In this document: positions 34,463 to 46,000 of the stretch, piece after piece
Layout of the letters: each line of letters opens with the position of its first letter
Numbering within the stretch: the first letter of the stretch is position 1
Source: Silene latifolia
Lineage: Eukaryota > Streptophyta > Magnoliopsida > Caryophyllales > Caryophyllaceae
Assembly: GCF_048544455.1 (NCBI RefSeq)
Contig: NC_133526.1
Coordinates: 12,954,889-13,018,888 of the forward strand
Direction of reading: 5' to 3'
DNA length: 64,000 bases
The notes under the pieces: generated by a model
Databases searched by the model: none
Seen by the model: only the letters and a program-made list of their open reading frames with translations
What the model was told of the DNA's origin: nothing
Program-made: the position numbers and the translations under genes

Positions 34463-35053
34463 TGTTCCGGGTGTAATTCCAGAGCAGTTATATGTTACCA
34501 CCCGTGCTTGTAGAGTGACGTCTTTGGTTGAATCCTCCTTGCGGTCTCCTGAAACAATGAGCAAACTGAGGGCTCGGCTTTGGGCCGAGCGAACTCACTC
34601 CGACGCTCAAGTCAGTAAACTTAGAGAGATAAGTTGTTGTTACTTGGCGAAATATATATTGTAGAGAGATAAGGAAGATATTACCAGATGAATAGTGATT
34701 CTTAGGTCAAATTGTGGATCTCCTCCTCAATGAGAGTTGAGGAGTATTTATAGACTTTCACCTTTTGTCACGTAGTGGCCAAGTGGCCAAGTGGCTAGCA
34801 GGTGGAAAGACTGATCTACCCCTCGGCCGAGGGACCCATGGCAGGCCGGCGGGCCCTGTTGACTCACCGCCGAGGGGTCTTGGATATGAGTTCGCGGATG
34901 TGTGCCTCGGCTGGCTAGTTGTCCCCGCCGAGGCACAAGAGACAGGCCGACAGGTGGCGTCGGTTAGGCTGTCTAAGCCGTTGACTTGCTGTGGATATCT
35001 TTGACCTTGCTCAATATGATGACTGGTCAGCGGGTGCAGAATATGCCCCATCA
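34463..35053 (-). repeat. LTR-like arm, left (minus orientation)
   Basis: It has TG...CA borders in minus orientation. A TATA box (TATAAATA on the minus strand, 34745-34752) marks the U3/R region. It is nearly identical to the right arm over the outer 450 bases or so and clearly more divergent over the inner 120. Confidence 0.88.
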
Positions 35054-36332
35054 ATTCGGCGACCCTCGCCTGGGCCGCCTCTACATTCAGGCCTTTCAGC
35101 TGCTGATCCATCAGATCATTCGGCGACGTCCTGCGATCACGGGCCAGAGCCTTAGGGTGCAAATCAGCAACGGTCTTATCCTTGTGCAGCCCCATCCTCC
35201 GAAGGATATCCTCAGACAGGTCCGGTCCAAAGTGGTCTGCAAAGGAAGCAAGGTAAAAGTTAAGAAGAAGTAAATCAAAATTCAAGAAACCGAAACGTTG
35301 AGAGCAGAGATGGGCCTCACACCGACCCCACTCACCCTGCGCTAGGGCCGGTATGAGGCCGACATGGCAAAGCGGTTCATCCTGAAGAATGATCTGCGTC
35401 GGAGGAATCCATCTTTTCGACACCCCACTCTTGTCCGTCTCAAAGAGCCTCATCGCCAGCTTCTCATCCTCATTAAGAGGGACCTTGCTGGCATCCATCT
35501 TAAGCTTTTTCCGGGTGACCCATCTGTCATGCTCCGCCTCAGTCTCGCACCGCAAATTAACCTGGTGCTGGAAGGACCGGGGCAGCGGATAGTCATCCGG
35601 CACCTCAACGTACACCCACCGATCTTTCCAGTCCTTGCAGGAGGAAAGCTTATTAACGGAGATGTAACCCGGCTCCACTTGCATGCTGTACCATCCGACA
35701 CGACCGGAAACGACGGCGTAGAAGGTGGTGAAGCCGACGGAATAAATTAACCGTTGGGACCTCCCCCTTGAAGAGATAGAGCGCATAAAGCCGACTATGG
35801 TCCTAATAGCCAACGGGTGCAGTTGGGCCACGGCGACGTTCATGGCTCTAATGATAGCCATGACGTAATCATTCAGCGGAAATCGGAGCCCGTACTCCAA
35901 GTGCCGGATGTATACGCCGGTGCAACCCGGTGGAGGACAACAGATGGCCTGACCCTCCTCAGGGATAACAATTTTGTACCCCCTGCCAAAGTAGAAATGG
36001 CCCTCGAAAAATGTCTCGCTGGAACAACTGGCGAACTTATGGGTCCAGACACGGTCCAGGCGGACCTTACAGGCCTCGCCGTGATCCATAACGTCGCCTC
36101 CCCTCATCGGGATGAGCCCTTTCAAAGATCATCACCAAAGATCATCACCGTCGTCATCATCATCATCATCATCGTCCTCCCAATCCTCCAAAGCTTTTGG
36201 ATCGACTTCGGGAGACGGAGACCTAGGGCCCCCAGACCTTATCGGGATGGCATCTAGCATCTCCTCCTCATCAAGACACGGCGGGGAACCCCCCGGCGCA
36301 CGGTTACTAGGACCGGCCTCAGTAGAAGACAT
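35054..36332 (-). pseudogene. gag-like ORF with 'putative gypsy-type transposon' (PF04195-like) domain
   Basis: The minus-strand frame starts at 36332 with MSSTEAGPSNRAPGGSPPCL and runs into a nine-Asp stretch. Two adjacent TGA codons near 36,130 interrupt it, at a 13-base tandem duplication. The same frame then resumes and stays open beyond the LTR junction to 34,758. The central part reads IVIPEEGQAICCPPPGCTGV, then HLEYGLRFPLNDYVMAIIRA and QLHPLAIRTIVGFM. This matches the plant domain often seen at the N-terminus of Ty3-type retroelement polyproteins. Near the end (VEAAQARVAEL) the coding frame passes directly into LTR sequence, so everything downstream, including pol, has been lost. It is a non-autonomous retroelement remnant. 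Confidence 0.75.
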
Positions 36333-36513
36333 GGTAGCAACAATTATTTAACAAAATAAGAGATCGAGAAAAGTTTGTTTGTTTACCTTGAAGAAAAACA
36401 CTAGCCGAAGTAACGACACCGAAGATTAGAAAAGAGAAAAGCCCTTGGAAATTTGGAGAGAAGAAAATTTTAGAGAGAATGAAATTGGTGGCCAATTTCA
36501 GGGACTAAGTACC

Positions 36514-36522
36514 CTATTTATA
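36514..36522 (-). promoter_or_regulatory. TATA box upstream of the gag-like ORF
   Basis: On the minus strand TATAAATAG lies about 180 bases upstream of the ATG at 36332. A pyrimidine-rich leader and a possible intron (donor AAG|GTAAAC near 36,390) follow. CCAAT/ATTGG and ACGTG motifs occur further upstream (36,540-36,600). This looks like an internal RNA polymerase II promoter rather than the LTR promoter. Confidence 0.5.
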
Positions 36523-37004
36523 GAGGAAAGCCCATGAAGAAGGACCAATCGGGCACACCCATGAAACGTCGACCAATCAAAGAAAGCAGACACGTGTCGG
36601 ACATGCAACCACGGAATGTCAATCGTTGCAACAGTTGAACGTCAATCAATGCAACAGTGACCAAGCGTCTTCAACACGCCCCTTCATATCTCTCTGCCTG
36701 TTCATCTTCCTCAACAAATTCCTAAGTATCTGTTTATCCGCCGCCACATGATCAACCAAGCCGTAAAGCACCGGCCAGGGGGCAATCGAAACAACCGGCA
36801 CTCTCCACCCTGGTCTCGGCCAAATATCATTGCCTCTTTTTCCACATCGGATGTCCATTACACATCCATGTGGAGGGGGATATGGTACGGCCTAAGCGAG
36901 CCATGCCGGAGAAGAAGAGGCGGGCGGTAAATTTTCACTTGCGCGAATATACGCTCAACATACATCGGAGCCCATACCACGGCATAGACTACGCTGGGGC
37001 AAAT

Positions 37005-37594
37005 TGATGGGGCATATTTCGCACCCGCCGACTCGATCAAAGATATTGAGCAAGGTCAAAGATATCCACAAAAGTTAACGGCTTAGACACCTAAACGACG
37101 CCACACGCCGGCTGTCTCTTGTGCCTCGGCGGGGACAACTAGCCAGCCGAGGCACACATCCGCGAACTCATATCCAAGACCCCTCGGCGGTGAGTCAACA
37201 AGGCCCGCCGGCCTGCCATGGGTCCCTCGGCCGAGGGGTAGATCAGTCTTTCCACCTGCTAGCCACTTGGCCACTTGGCCACTACGTGACAAAAGGTGAA
37301 AGTCTATAAATACTCCTCAACTCTCATTGAGGAGGAGATCCACAATTTGACCTAAGAATCACTATTCATCTGGTAATATCTTCCTTATCTCTCTACAATA
37401 TATATTTCGCCAAGTAACAACAACTTATCTCTCTAAGTTTACTGACTTGAGCGTCGGAGTGAGTTCGCTCGGCACAAAGCCGAGCCCACAGTTTGCTCAT
37501 TGTTTCAGGAGACCGCAAGGAGGATTCAACCAAAGACGTCATTCTACAAGCACGGGTGGTAACATATAACTGCTCTGGAATTACACCCGGAACA
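37005..37594 (+). repeat. LTR-like arm, right (plus orientation)
   Basis: TGATGGGGCATATTTCGC at the inner edge is preceded by GGGGCAAAT, a weak polypurine-like primer site. TATAAATA at 37305-37312 is the promoter core. It ends CCGGAACA at 37594. Inverted partner of 34463-35053. Confidence 0.88.
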
Positions 37595-37599
37595 ACATT

Positions 37600-37938
37600 A
37601 TTACAAGCAATTAAACCAGATGAAATTGGAATTTTTTGTAGGTTTGGGTAAGATTTGTAAAGGATGAAGAAATAGTACATGAAAAAAGATGAAGTAATTG
37701 GTGGATTTGGTGAAGAAGAAAAAAAAAAGTAAAGTACAAAAGATGAGAGAAGTAATTATGTGGGGGAGGTAGATTTTGGGTACGCATAAATCCGCGGGAC
37801 ATATCAACCAAACCACGGGATTTATTGTGCACATGACTATTATAGCATTTGTGTTTGATATGACATCCCCCCACTTATCCCCAAGTTACACTTACACATA
37901 TCACCTTTATTTAATCGGATAACTATTTAACTTAATAA
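37600..37938. other. CACTA-1 internal DNA
   Basis: No gene. The phrases near 37,780-37,890 (ATTTTGGGTACGCATAAATC, CGCGGGACATATCAACCAAA) recur in altered, reversed form near 41,925-41,965. This suggests an inverted duplication of CACTA interior sequence. Confidence 0.4.
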
Positions 37939-40360
37939 CTAGTTTTGTGACCCGTGAAAATCACGGGTTTGACTTTTGTTATTGTTTTGTTTTCATTATA
38001 TTGTTCGTGAAAGTGTTTTTCGGCTTTTTTCTGTACTTTCTTTTTAACTTGGAGATATATTATAGTTAGAGTATTTTGAAATTTGGTGATATTAGTCAAA
38101 ACTATGTAATGAGGAATTACATCAAAACCCTTGAATCTATATGATGGTTTGATTCGTCTTAATGACAACCGATCCCTAAGTTAGTACTCCATTTTTTACT
38201 GTGGATTGTAACCACTAAATCAAATTTACTTAAGAGAAACAAAAATACTTGGTATATGTGAAATAAAAGTAGATATAATGAAATATTAATTGTTTATACC
38301 TCGACATTTCGCGTTTTAGATCCTTGGTAATAAGTACACTCTGAAAATAAATAAATATAAATTAGAATCCAATTGAATTGAGTGTAAAAGACTAAACAAA
38401 AGTATGCAAATAAAAAATTATAGGTGAATGGAAGTCCCGCCGCCTTTCTGTGGTCTTATTTATAATCTTGGATTATATCGCATTTAATTGATATATCTCT
38501 TGAGTTCCATCATTTCAATGAGTCAATTTAACCAATTTTTTTTTTTTTGTCTTTTTAGTTGCCAAGATCATTAACGATGGAGTAATGAAAAATTACTCAT
38601 GCATATTTTCTTAAAGAGTTTGTGAAGGGTTCTTATATGATCAATTAGTCATTTATTTAATCAATTTTTATTCTTTGTCTTTATAGTTACCAAGATCATT
38701 ACTCATGTAGTTATGAAAAATTTAGTGCATATTTATCTTTCTTTGTCTTTTTAGTTACCAAGATCATTGTTCATGGGGTTATGAAAAATTTAGTGTATAT
38801 TTAAGTTACAAAATTTATAAAGATTTTTAAATGATCACTTAGCTAGAGTAAGATGATGTCACTTGACACTTAAGGATCGAAATTGCTCAAAATCTCTCTT
38901 TTGTAAAAGAATTGAGGTATAATTTAGGTCTTCAGTTCCCACAAACATCTGAAGGTCGTCAACGTCGAGGATATGCTTTATCGCCCCAATCCTCTAATAG
39001 TACGACATGATTCTTATGCTAATAAAACATAGTCATCATTTTTACAAATATAAATGACAATTGCAATCTTAGACGAAGCCTTTCCATATATATATTTGAA
39101 AAATGAATTATGGCTCATAATTAAACCGTTATACATTGTTTAATCATTAATCAACGTACACCAGGCCATAATAACACATAAAGATGTAACAATAGTTAAT
39201 AGCAATCTATACTTAAAACGAAACCAAAAATAGTCTCACATTTCCTTCCGAAGTAAGTCCATGTGTAAGTCCAAATGTGATAAAAAGCGATCAAAATAGT
39301 CTTTGTGTTTCCCGAGAAAATATAAGCTTTTTTTTGTTACTAAAATGTTACGGAATACTACAATAATGTGTCCGGATGTACCCATCAATTTACAACCATA
39401 TTAATCTCATATTCTCATCTACCGAAATCATGGCTTCTCTTAAACATATGGCTAGCAGGAGATAAACTTTAACACAAACCATATACCATCAAACAAAAAT
39501 GGCAACTATACTTCTATACTTAACTGAAAGCAACTATGCCATCACATCAAACTCCTGTGTGTACAGAGAAGAAGAATGACCATCTTCGATATCCATTCAT
39601 TCTTTACCCACCATATACAATAGTAGAGCCATGTAACGCATGAGCATAAGACGCTTCTTCTTATGCAAGTTCCCGTGATCCATGCGCTTCTACAAACACC
39701 ATTGAAAGGTATACGATACTACATAGAAAACTTAATAATATCAGTCACACATTCAATAATTTGCATCTATAATGTAATTACAAACATGCACAATAATGGA
39801 TAAAGAAGGTATGAGTGACTTTCTTGAAACCTGTATATTGAAAACACACAGATATATTACAAACTCCAAATAAAAACTAACCCATGAAATAGTATTTAAT
39901 CAATAAGATGGAGAGTAAAAATGAGATTGAAGGTACCTTCAAACTTACAATACTTTCGTTCTCATGGCGAACTTGATAACAATAGAGTACTCCTATCCGT
40001 ACTATTTAAACGGTGGTATAGTTCATTGTGATGAGGCGTTTTGTTTTTTGTAACTGATGTTGTAAATCATTAATGGGGAAAATTACGTTATTCCTTCATT
40101 ACTCTTACTGCCTTTTGAGTTAAATGTCTATCACCATTCTCTTGACTGTTGGTTTTCTCTTAATGTAGCAAGTTAATTGTCTTTTGAATAAAAGCCGAAT
40201 AATAGCTAAAATGGGCCCCTTATTAAGCTAATGCATGGTAGTTGACGTGGACAACACGTGGGGTAGTCGAACTCCAGGTGGCTTTTTTCAGTCCTACGTG
40301 GATTTGTCCACATGGCGTTTATTAGCCATTTTAGATGAGGCTTTTAATTATATTTATAGA
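37939..40360 (-). mobile_element. non-autonomous Helitron (2.4 kb)
   Basis: On the minus strand the 3' end is a hairpin CCCGTGATTTTCACGGG, a short spacer and CTAG, which lies at 37939-37942 and is followed by T. The 5' end near 40,360 reads TCTATAAATATAATTAAAAG and is preceded by A. An alternative border eight bases further (40,368) has the same A/TC context. No Rep/helicase or captured gene is visible; the interior is AT-rich with T-runs. Confidence 0.7.
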
Positions 40361-40410
40361 TTTATAGATTTACCAAGTTATTTTTAATCAAACAAAACAC
40401 AAAATCTCAT

Positions 40411-40576
40411 TGAAGACGGGATCCGTCACAAGCTTGTGACGGATACCGTTTACTCTCACAAAATACCCATGCGAGGTGAGTGGGGAAACACATGGGGGTG
40501 TCCCACCTTATCCCCTCTCCCTTTTTGTGAGAGGTTTTCAGCTTGTGACGGGATTAGCCCGTCACAAGCAAGACGC
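40411..40576. mobile_element. foldback MITE
   Basis: GACGGGATCCGTCACAAGCT at the left is matched by an inverse CTTGTGACGGGATTAGCCCG region at the right. The internal palindromes (CCGTCACAAGCTTGTGACGG) would form strong hairpins. It is non-coding. Confidence 0.65.
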
Positions 40577-40727
40577 TTTGCAAACAAAAATATATAAATT
40601 CATGAATAGAAATTTGATAGATACATTTCTAAGTTATTAAGAGAAACTTTCTTAAACAATTTTTTTTTTTTTGATGACCCTTTTATGACAAAGTGTGGTA
40701 TAACGCGACTTTATAATTAATCAATTA

Positions 40728-40956
40728 GTTTCTCTCCGTCTTAACATTAAAATGGGTCAAATATCACTCACTTGTGTATAAGGCAAATATGTTGGTTTTC
40801 CGTATGCATTTTGTTTTTGCCTTATTCATTAATACTACTTGACTCGTTTTAAGCTTAAGATATACTTCATGTCTCAATGAATAGTTTACAATTACTTTAT
40901 TTAATAAGGACATAAAGCAAGTGTAGTGTAAACTATTGACTGGGACGGAGGGAGTA
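40728..40956. mobile_element. degenerate Stowaway-type MITE
   Basis: The right end, GTAAACTATTGACTGGGACG followed by GAGGGAGTA, is a standard Stowaway terminus. The left end (CTCTCCGTC near 40,732) is degraded. Confidence 0.45.
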
Positions 40957-42060
40957 TATATCTGTTTTAAATGATAATTTGTGTTAATTTTGTATCTATT
41001 TTGGTAACAAACGTACACATTAATTCGAAGTTATTTTATTTACATTTGGTGCTATTTTTATTTTAAATTATAATATAATTTCACTATATTTTTTTTGTGA
41101 GATCGTATATCAAGAGACTTATTAAAACAAATAAGGTTGTCATAAGATTTACAGAGAACTAATAAAACAAAATTTTAAAATATGTAATAAAATTATCAAA
41201 ATCGGGTAATATTGAAAGAAATTTTTGTAAAATGTCGCAGTCCACGTAAACATATAGCGATTCTGGAAAAAAAACGAAATTTGTTTACTAGGATGATACG
41301 TAAAGTTAGTAGCGTGATTTAAGGGACGTAAAGGCTAGAGTGTTGATTATTATAAAAAAGAGTTTTTTTTGTGGAACTAAGAATAACATTGACTAAAAAT
41401 TAAACCTGTAATGATAGTACAAGACCGTAGCAATTAGACTTGTGTAAGGCAATTTAAAACTAAATAAGTGAAAATCGAATCAATCATGAACATATTAGTG
41501 GGTAAAAGTAATTATTAAAAGACCCTATTTTATAAAAAAAACGTAAATATAACCGCCTTATATGAAAGTATTTATAAATGCTAATGCGCGTATTTTTTTT
41601 AAATATAATAAGATACTATTTGAACAAGATTATTTGAGGAGACAATTAGTCTCACTATAGACGAATATATCCGTCTAAAGTGGGTGGACATTTTTCGAGC
41701 CCCACCATGTAACTTGTTGCTTATCTTATGCTTAAAGTGGATGGATATTTAGCTCGTCGGATATCTTCTGTCTATAATAAGAATTTTTGTTGAAGAGAAT
41801 TAAGATGATGAGTGAAATAAATATAAACTAAAGTGCATATGACACTATGGGTGGATCATTGATATCAAATCAAACGCAGTAAATACTACCTAATGAGGGC
41901 TACTATTGTCATGCGCACAACAAATTTCGTGGCTTGGTTGATATGCCCCGCGGATTTATACGTACCCTAGATTTTTGTGGATTGAACGAGATAGAAAATA
42001 GACAAAGAGGGTGAGTGTATAAGTAATTATTTGGGGGAGGTGGGATCTCTTTTGGGTTAA
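40957..42060. other. CACTA-1 internal DNA, no gene
   Basis: AT-rich. A short foldback around 41,640-41,785 repeats AGACGAATATATCCGTCTAA-like text; a related text occurs near 52,090-52,135. No coding region is supported. Confidence 0.4.
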
Positions 42061-42061
42061 A

Positions 42062-42741
42062 TAAAGTGGGTGCTGAAATGGCGACGGAATATATTATGGT
42101 CGCCAAAGTGGCTACCGAATTCAGTCGCCCTTGTCTATATTTCAGTCGCCACATACTATGAGCTGGCAAGCTCTTCCTCTAATGATGCTGACACAACTGC
42201 CACATCTGAGCCTCAAGACAAAGCTGCCAAAGCCAGACGATTACAAGGCATGAATGCATCTGCAGGATGATATTTTCATTGTAAATAGTAACAGTCTAGA
42301 ATAGTCTGTTGTTCCAAGTAGGATTCAGGTTGTTAGGAGTCTGTTACATCTTGTAACTGATCCCGTAAATTCAAGAAGGTAGTTAGAGGTTGTTAGAGAT
42401 ATTTTACATAGAATTTTCTAGAATACATTTGTATATAAATAGATTGTACAGTTCATTTTTGGTAATTAATTCAATCACTACTTTTATTTACCTTCTGCTT
42501 GTTTACATAATTCTCTGATTTCTTAATCAAATACAATACTCATCAAAGCTTCAAGCTTCCATTAATGGCGTCCTCAAGTCGCTCAATTCACACTTTTACA
42601 CATACAATTATTGTACGGAAAGGAGTCGTCGCCAAAATGGCGACGAAAATCAGTCGCCCGAATTATTTCTCAGTCGCTATTTTGGCGACCATTATTTTCA
42701 GTAGCTTATTTTAGTCGCCCGAAACTGAAGTTCTTGTAGTG
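42062..42741. repeat. CACTA-1 right subterminal array, split by an insertion
   Basis: GGCGAC/GTCGCC repeats occupy 42,075-42,160 and 42,620-42,725. Between them, 42,165-42,610 is foreign. It has a short open frame (ELASSSSNDADTTATSEPQD...), a TATA box (TATATAAATAG near 42,430) and a TGTTAGGAGTCTGTTACATC phrase that resembles a copia-type LTR. I could not define the borders of that insertion. Confidence 0.6.
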
Positions 42742-42803
42742 TAGGTTATTGTCATTTTCTTGGAGTATGAATTAAATTTTGATTGCATTATTTGCATGTT
42801 TTA

Positions 42804-42901
42804 CTAATTGCCCTCGTCCCAATCATTTGTTTACCTTTGATTAAAATACGCCTCCCAAAGAATAAAAAAGGTAAACAAATGAACGAGACGGGGAATAGGA
42901 G
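42804..42901. mobile_element. short Stowaway-type MITE
   Basis: CCCAATCATTTGTTTACC at the left and its inverse GGTAAACAAATGAACGAGAC at the right are flanked by TA (42802-42803 and 42902-42903). It is 98 bp long. Confidence 0.7.
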
Positions 42902-42974
42902 TACTATACTTTATGAAGAGCGTAACAAAGTTGTGATTGTGTTTCGTAATGATGCAGAAGGAATCATGGAAACA

Positions 42975-43030
42975 AGTTTTGATCTTAGCATACCAAAGCG
43001 TAGGAGTTTTGATCTTAGCATACCAAAGCT
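42975..43030. repeat. 27-bp tandem duplication
   Basis: AGTTTTGATCTTAGCATACC followed by AAAGC occurs twice in a row, separated by GTAGG. It lies in an open frame with no recognisable domain. Confidence 0.8.
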
Positions 43031-46000
43031 TTCGTTGATTTACCATTCCAGTTTACCTGTGATATCTTTCACCCATTTCTTTATGCAATTTATTTTCACA
43101 TATTATTCGGCCTTATACTTTCTATGGCGTTGAATTCAGCCAAGAACAAAAGCATGCTCCCTCACGCGATTACCTTATTTTATTTCAGGTTGTTGTGGTT
43201 CTTTGATGTACCAAGAGGCATCAGAATTGGGTACAACCTTAAGGGGAATACCTTACTTTTCCTGGTGGAAGGACTCTATTTATGTAGGATGCTCTGCATT
43301 ACATTGATTTCATTCAGAAGGTATTACATGTAATTTATGATGCTAGCTGTTGTCTCTTCTTGTCTTCCATACTCCGATATTCCAGAACTTCAGACTTTCC
43401 AAATACAGGGTATGAGCAATGTTCGCTGAACTTGGAAGTTGAGCTTTGCTATGTGCTTGATTCATTTGCCAGGTAGACAATTGTTTTATTGCCTCCTGAA
43501 TTTTGATGTTTTTTTGGTCGAATTCTCTTCAATTGTTTTTCTCACTTACTTCCACTTAGCCTTCGTGAATGGTGGCTCTAAAGATGTATTTTGATAGCTA
43601 TATTGCTTAGTTTTTACATGTTACTCAGTGAGTTATATATGCAGACTCATTTGTGGGAATATGGCAGTGGCAAGTCTTCTACACAATTTAGATGGTATCA
43701 TATCTAACAATTACAGCTAATCTTTAACCAAGCACTATCTATCATGTTAAGACTGCCTCCTATCTGTTATCTCTTAAGCTGCTCAGGGCATAAAACTGAG
43801 TAGGGCTTGTATTTTAATGATAAAAGTACCTCCTACCTGACTTAAATATGTGTTTAGCAGTCTCTGGGAAGGGTTATGAGTTAAAGCTTTGAGTTCACTG
43901 CCTATATCAAAGATAAACAGAGAGACTTGACTGCCTATAACAATGATAAACGGAGGCACTTAATTGCAAACTAATCGATCTTTTGATGTTCATAATCACA
44001 CTATTTTTTCTTTTGGTTGTTGCAGGTACAGTATCAGTTTTCAAGTAATGGAGAGAATTCCAGACCTAAGTTGAATTCGGAAGCCGGGTATGCTTTCTAT
44101 TTCTGTTTTTGAGTGATCCTTAGATTATTTATTCAAACCATCGACTCTAAGGTGAATAAACATTTTGTTAAGCCCTTTGCCTCTTAACTAATCTCTATAT
44201 GGATGGAATGTTATATTTCTTTGAATGTTTCACGAATTTTACGGCTTATAACACTGATCATCCTTCACTTTTATGTGCTCGCTTGATCGGTCTGACTAAC
44301 CAACTGGTATGGATCATGGTTTTAGGAAATTAGATCGATTAGTTTGTTCCTTCTAATGCCTTTTGCAGGACAAACTGACTACCTTATCTTTGCAATAATT
44401 GAGTAATGTCGGGCAAACTAAATAATGTCACTTTCAAAATTACTATTCAAATCCTTTTAAATCACTTTACCTTTTAACAGCCTTACTTTGTTTCATTTAT
44501 AAAAATTTTTTGCTTTCTCTTCAGATCTATTTCACAACAATTTTACCTATGAGATTGAATAATATAATGTCCTTAAGACTTGAGTACTTTTTGTAAGTAA
44601 TATTTTTGTGTGTTTTAAAAGTATTCGAAGTATTGCTTTTTAAAGGTTTATTTGTGCTTTTTGTAATGAAATTAGAGAAAAATGGGTGTTATTGTTTCAC
44701 AGATTTTGTTAGTTTTTTTTAAAGAACTTTTTACATTAGAAGCTTGTAAAGCACCACGGAGTTACTAGAATCGGACTGATACTCAGCCTTAAACTTTCAA
44801 AGAACCACATAGATTTGAGCTGAACGTGAAAGGTTATATGTTTCAAAGAATAGCGTACATTTATTAGAATCGGCTAAAAGCCAAGGTTCAGCGATGAACG
44901 TCTGCACCAGTAAGGTAGCTTCGTCTTAGTTGCTTCCATTGAATGTTAGATGAATGTTGATTGTTAACTGAAGAAATTAGGGATTATATTTTTTTTTCCT
45001 CTATTTCTCTTTTGGTTTTGTACACATGTTCACGCATTGCGGACAATAATCGAGATAGACAATACTCATTATTCTATTTCACATTTCTTGCTCAAAGGCT
45101 TCACTTATTCCCTAATAATTTATAAAACACAACAGCATTGGAACTTACCTTAATTCAGAAGCTTGAGAGATAGCTGGTTCTTCAGTATCATATGAGTAAA
45201 AAACATGTCCCCATGTCTTCTCCATTGGCGGTTAAACGTATTTATTCACCATGCTAGAAACTTAGCGCAAGTGAGATGGCCACGTAAACTGAGGGTAGCG
45301 GGCGACATAGCTGTGCAGATTTGCAAATGGGTAGTTTTTTAAGTGACAAAAAGCAAATGTTGAGACAAGGATGGTATCTTGATAATCTCCTTGCATTTTC
45401 TTTTAGTGTTTGCAGAATATTTGAGGAAGGAGCAATGAGAAATGATTAGTTCAGGAATGGGATAGAAGTGAGAGGCGACAATATAGGGTTGTCATGTTTT
45501 CTGGAGATCCGCATGTCATGGCGTTGAAGAGGAGTTCAGAGGTGCAGAGGGAGAAAGAGAAAGCGACAAGTTCAATCTATAAGTGGTTTATTTTATGGAA
45601 TGTTGATTGAGTAGTTGTTTCTTTAATATATTGCTAGATGAACCCAATTCACATAGACTGAATTCTATTAATAGTAACTTTATTGTTTACTTTGTGTCTG
45701 AATCGATAATTGCAGATTTTATGGCTAAAGCAACACCCTAAATTTAGAGATAAGGTCTCCACATCTCACTAGAAAATGTATTCAATGAAACCAAGAATGA
45801 GATTGGTAAAATTTAATTTACTTATTAAAGTCGCTTGTAAAAAAAATTGTACTAAATATTGTAAAATCATCCATTAAATACACAAATTACTACACCATTG
45901 GAGTTACTAAATAGACTAATGCTAAAATAATTTACAGTCATACACTTACAATAGTTTCGCATGACTCATCTTCTTGCATTATTCGCCTTGTAAACGTGAA

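Larger units (their letters stand above)
34463..37594. mobile_element. LTR-type element with LTRs in inverted orientation
   Basis: Two 590-bp LTR-like arms (34463-35053 on the minus strand, 37005-37594 on the plus strand) begin TGATGGGGCATATT and end CCGGAACA, so both outer ends are the same LTR 3' end. The perfect duplication ACATT (34458-34462 and 37595-37599) shows the whole 3,132 bp is one integration. Between the arms are one leftward gag-like frame and a promoter-like region. There is no protease, reverse transcriptase or integrase. Normal LTR elements have direct LTRs, so this arrangement is anomalous. Confidence 0.85.
33716..42741. mobile_element. CACTA element 1 (9.0 kb, heavily nested)
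   Basis: Ends CACTACAAGAA (33716) and TTCTTGTAGTG (to 42741) are exact inverses and are flanked by TAG on both sides (33713-33715 and 42742-42744), the 3-bp duplication of CACTA transposons. Subterminal arrays of GGCGACTGATTTCAGTCGCC-type palindromes fill 33,735-34,010, 42,075-42,160 and 42,620-42,725. I see no TNP2 transposase. The interior holds an inverted-LTR element, a Helitron, foldbacks and a promoter-like insertion. It depends on a partner such as the CACTA copy at 61,670. Confidence 0.9.

Noticed and set aside
36112-36351. Rightward Ser-rich frame near 36.1 kb
   Set aside because: Antisense of the Asp-rich microsatellite in the gag-like ORF.
34463-37594. Interpretation as a DNA transposon with 590-bp terminal inverted repeats
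   Set aside because: The arms have TG...CA LTR borders with a TATA core, the duplication is 5 bp, and the ORF is of a retroelement-associated family. This alternative is not fully excluded.
43124-43333. 69-codon frame starting MALNSAKNKSML
   Set aside because: Looks superficially coding but has no family match and no connected exons.
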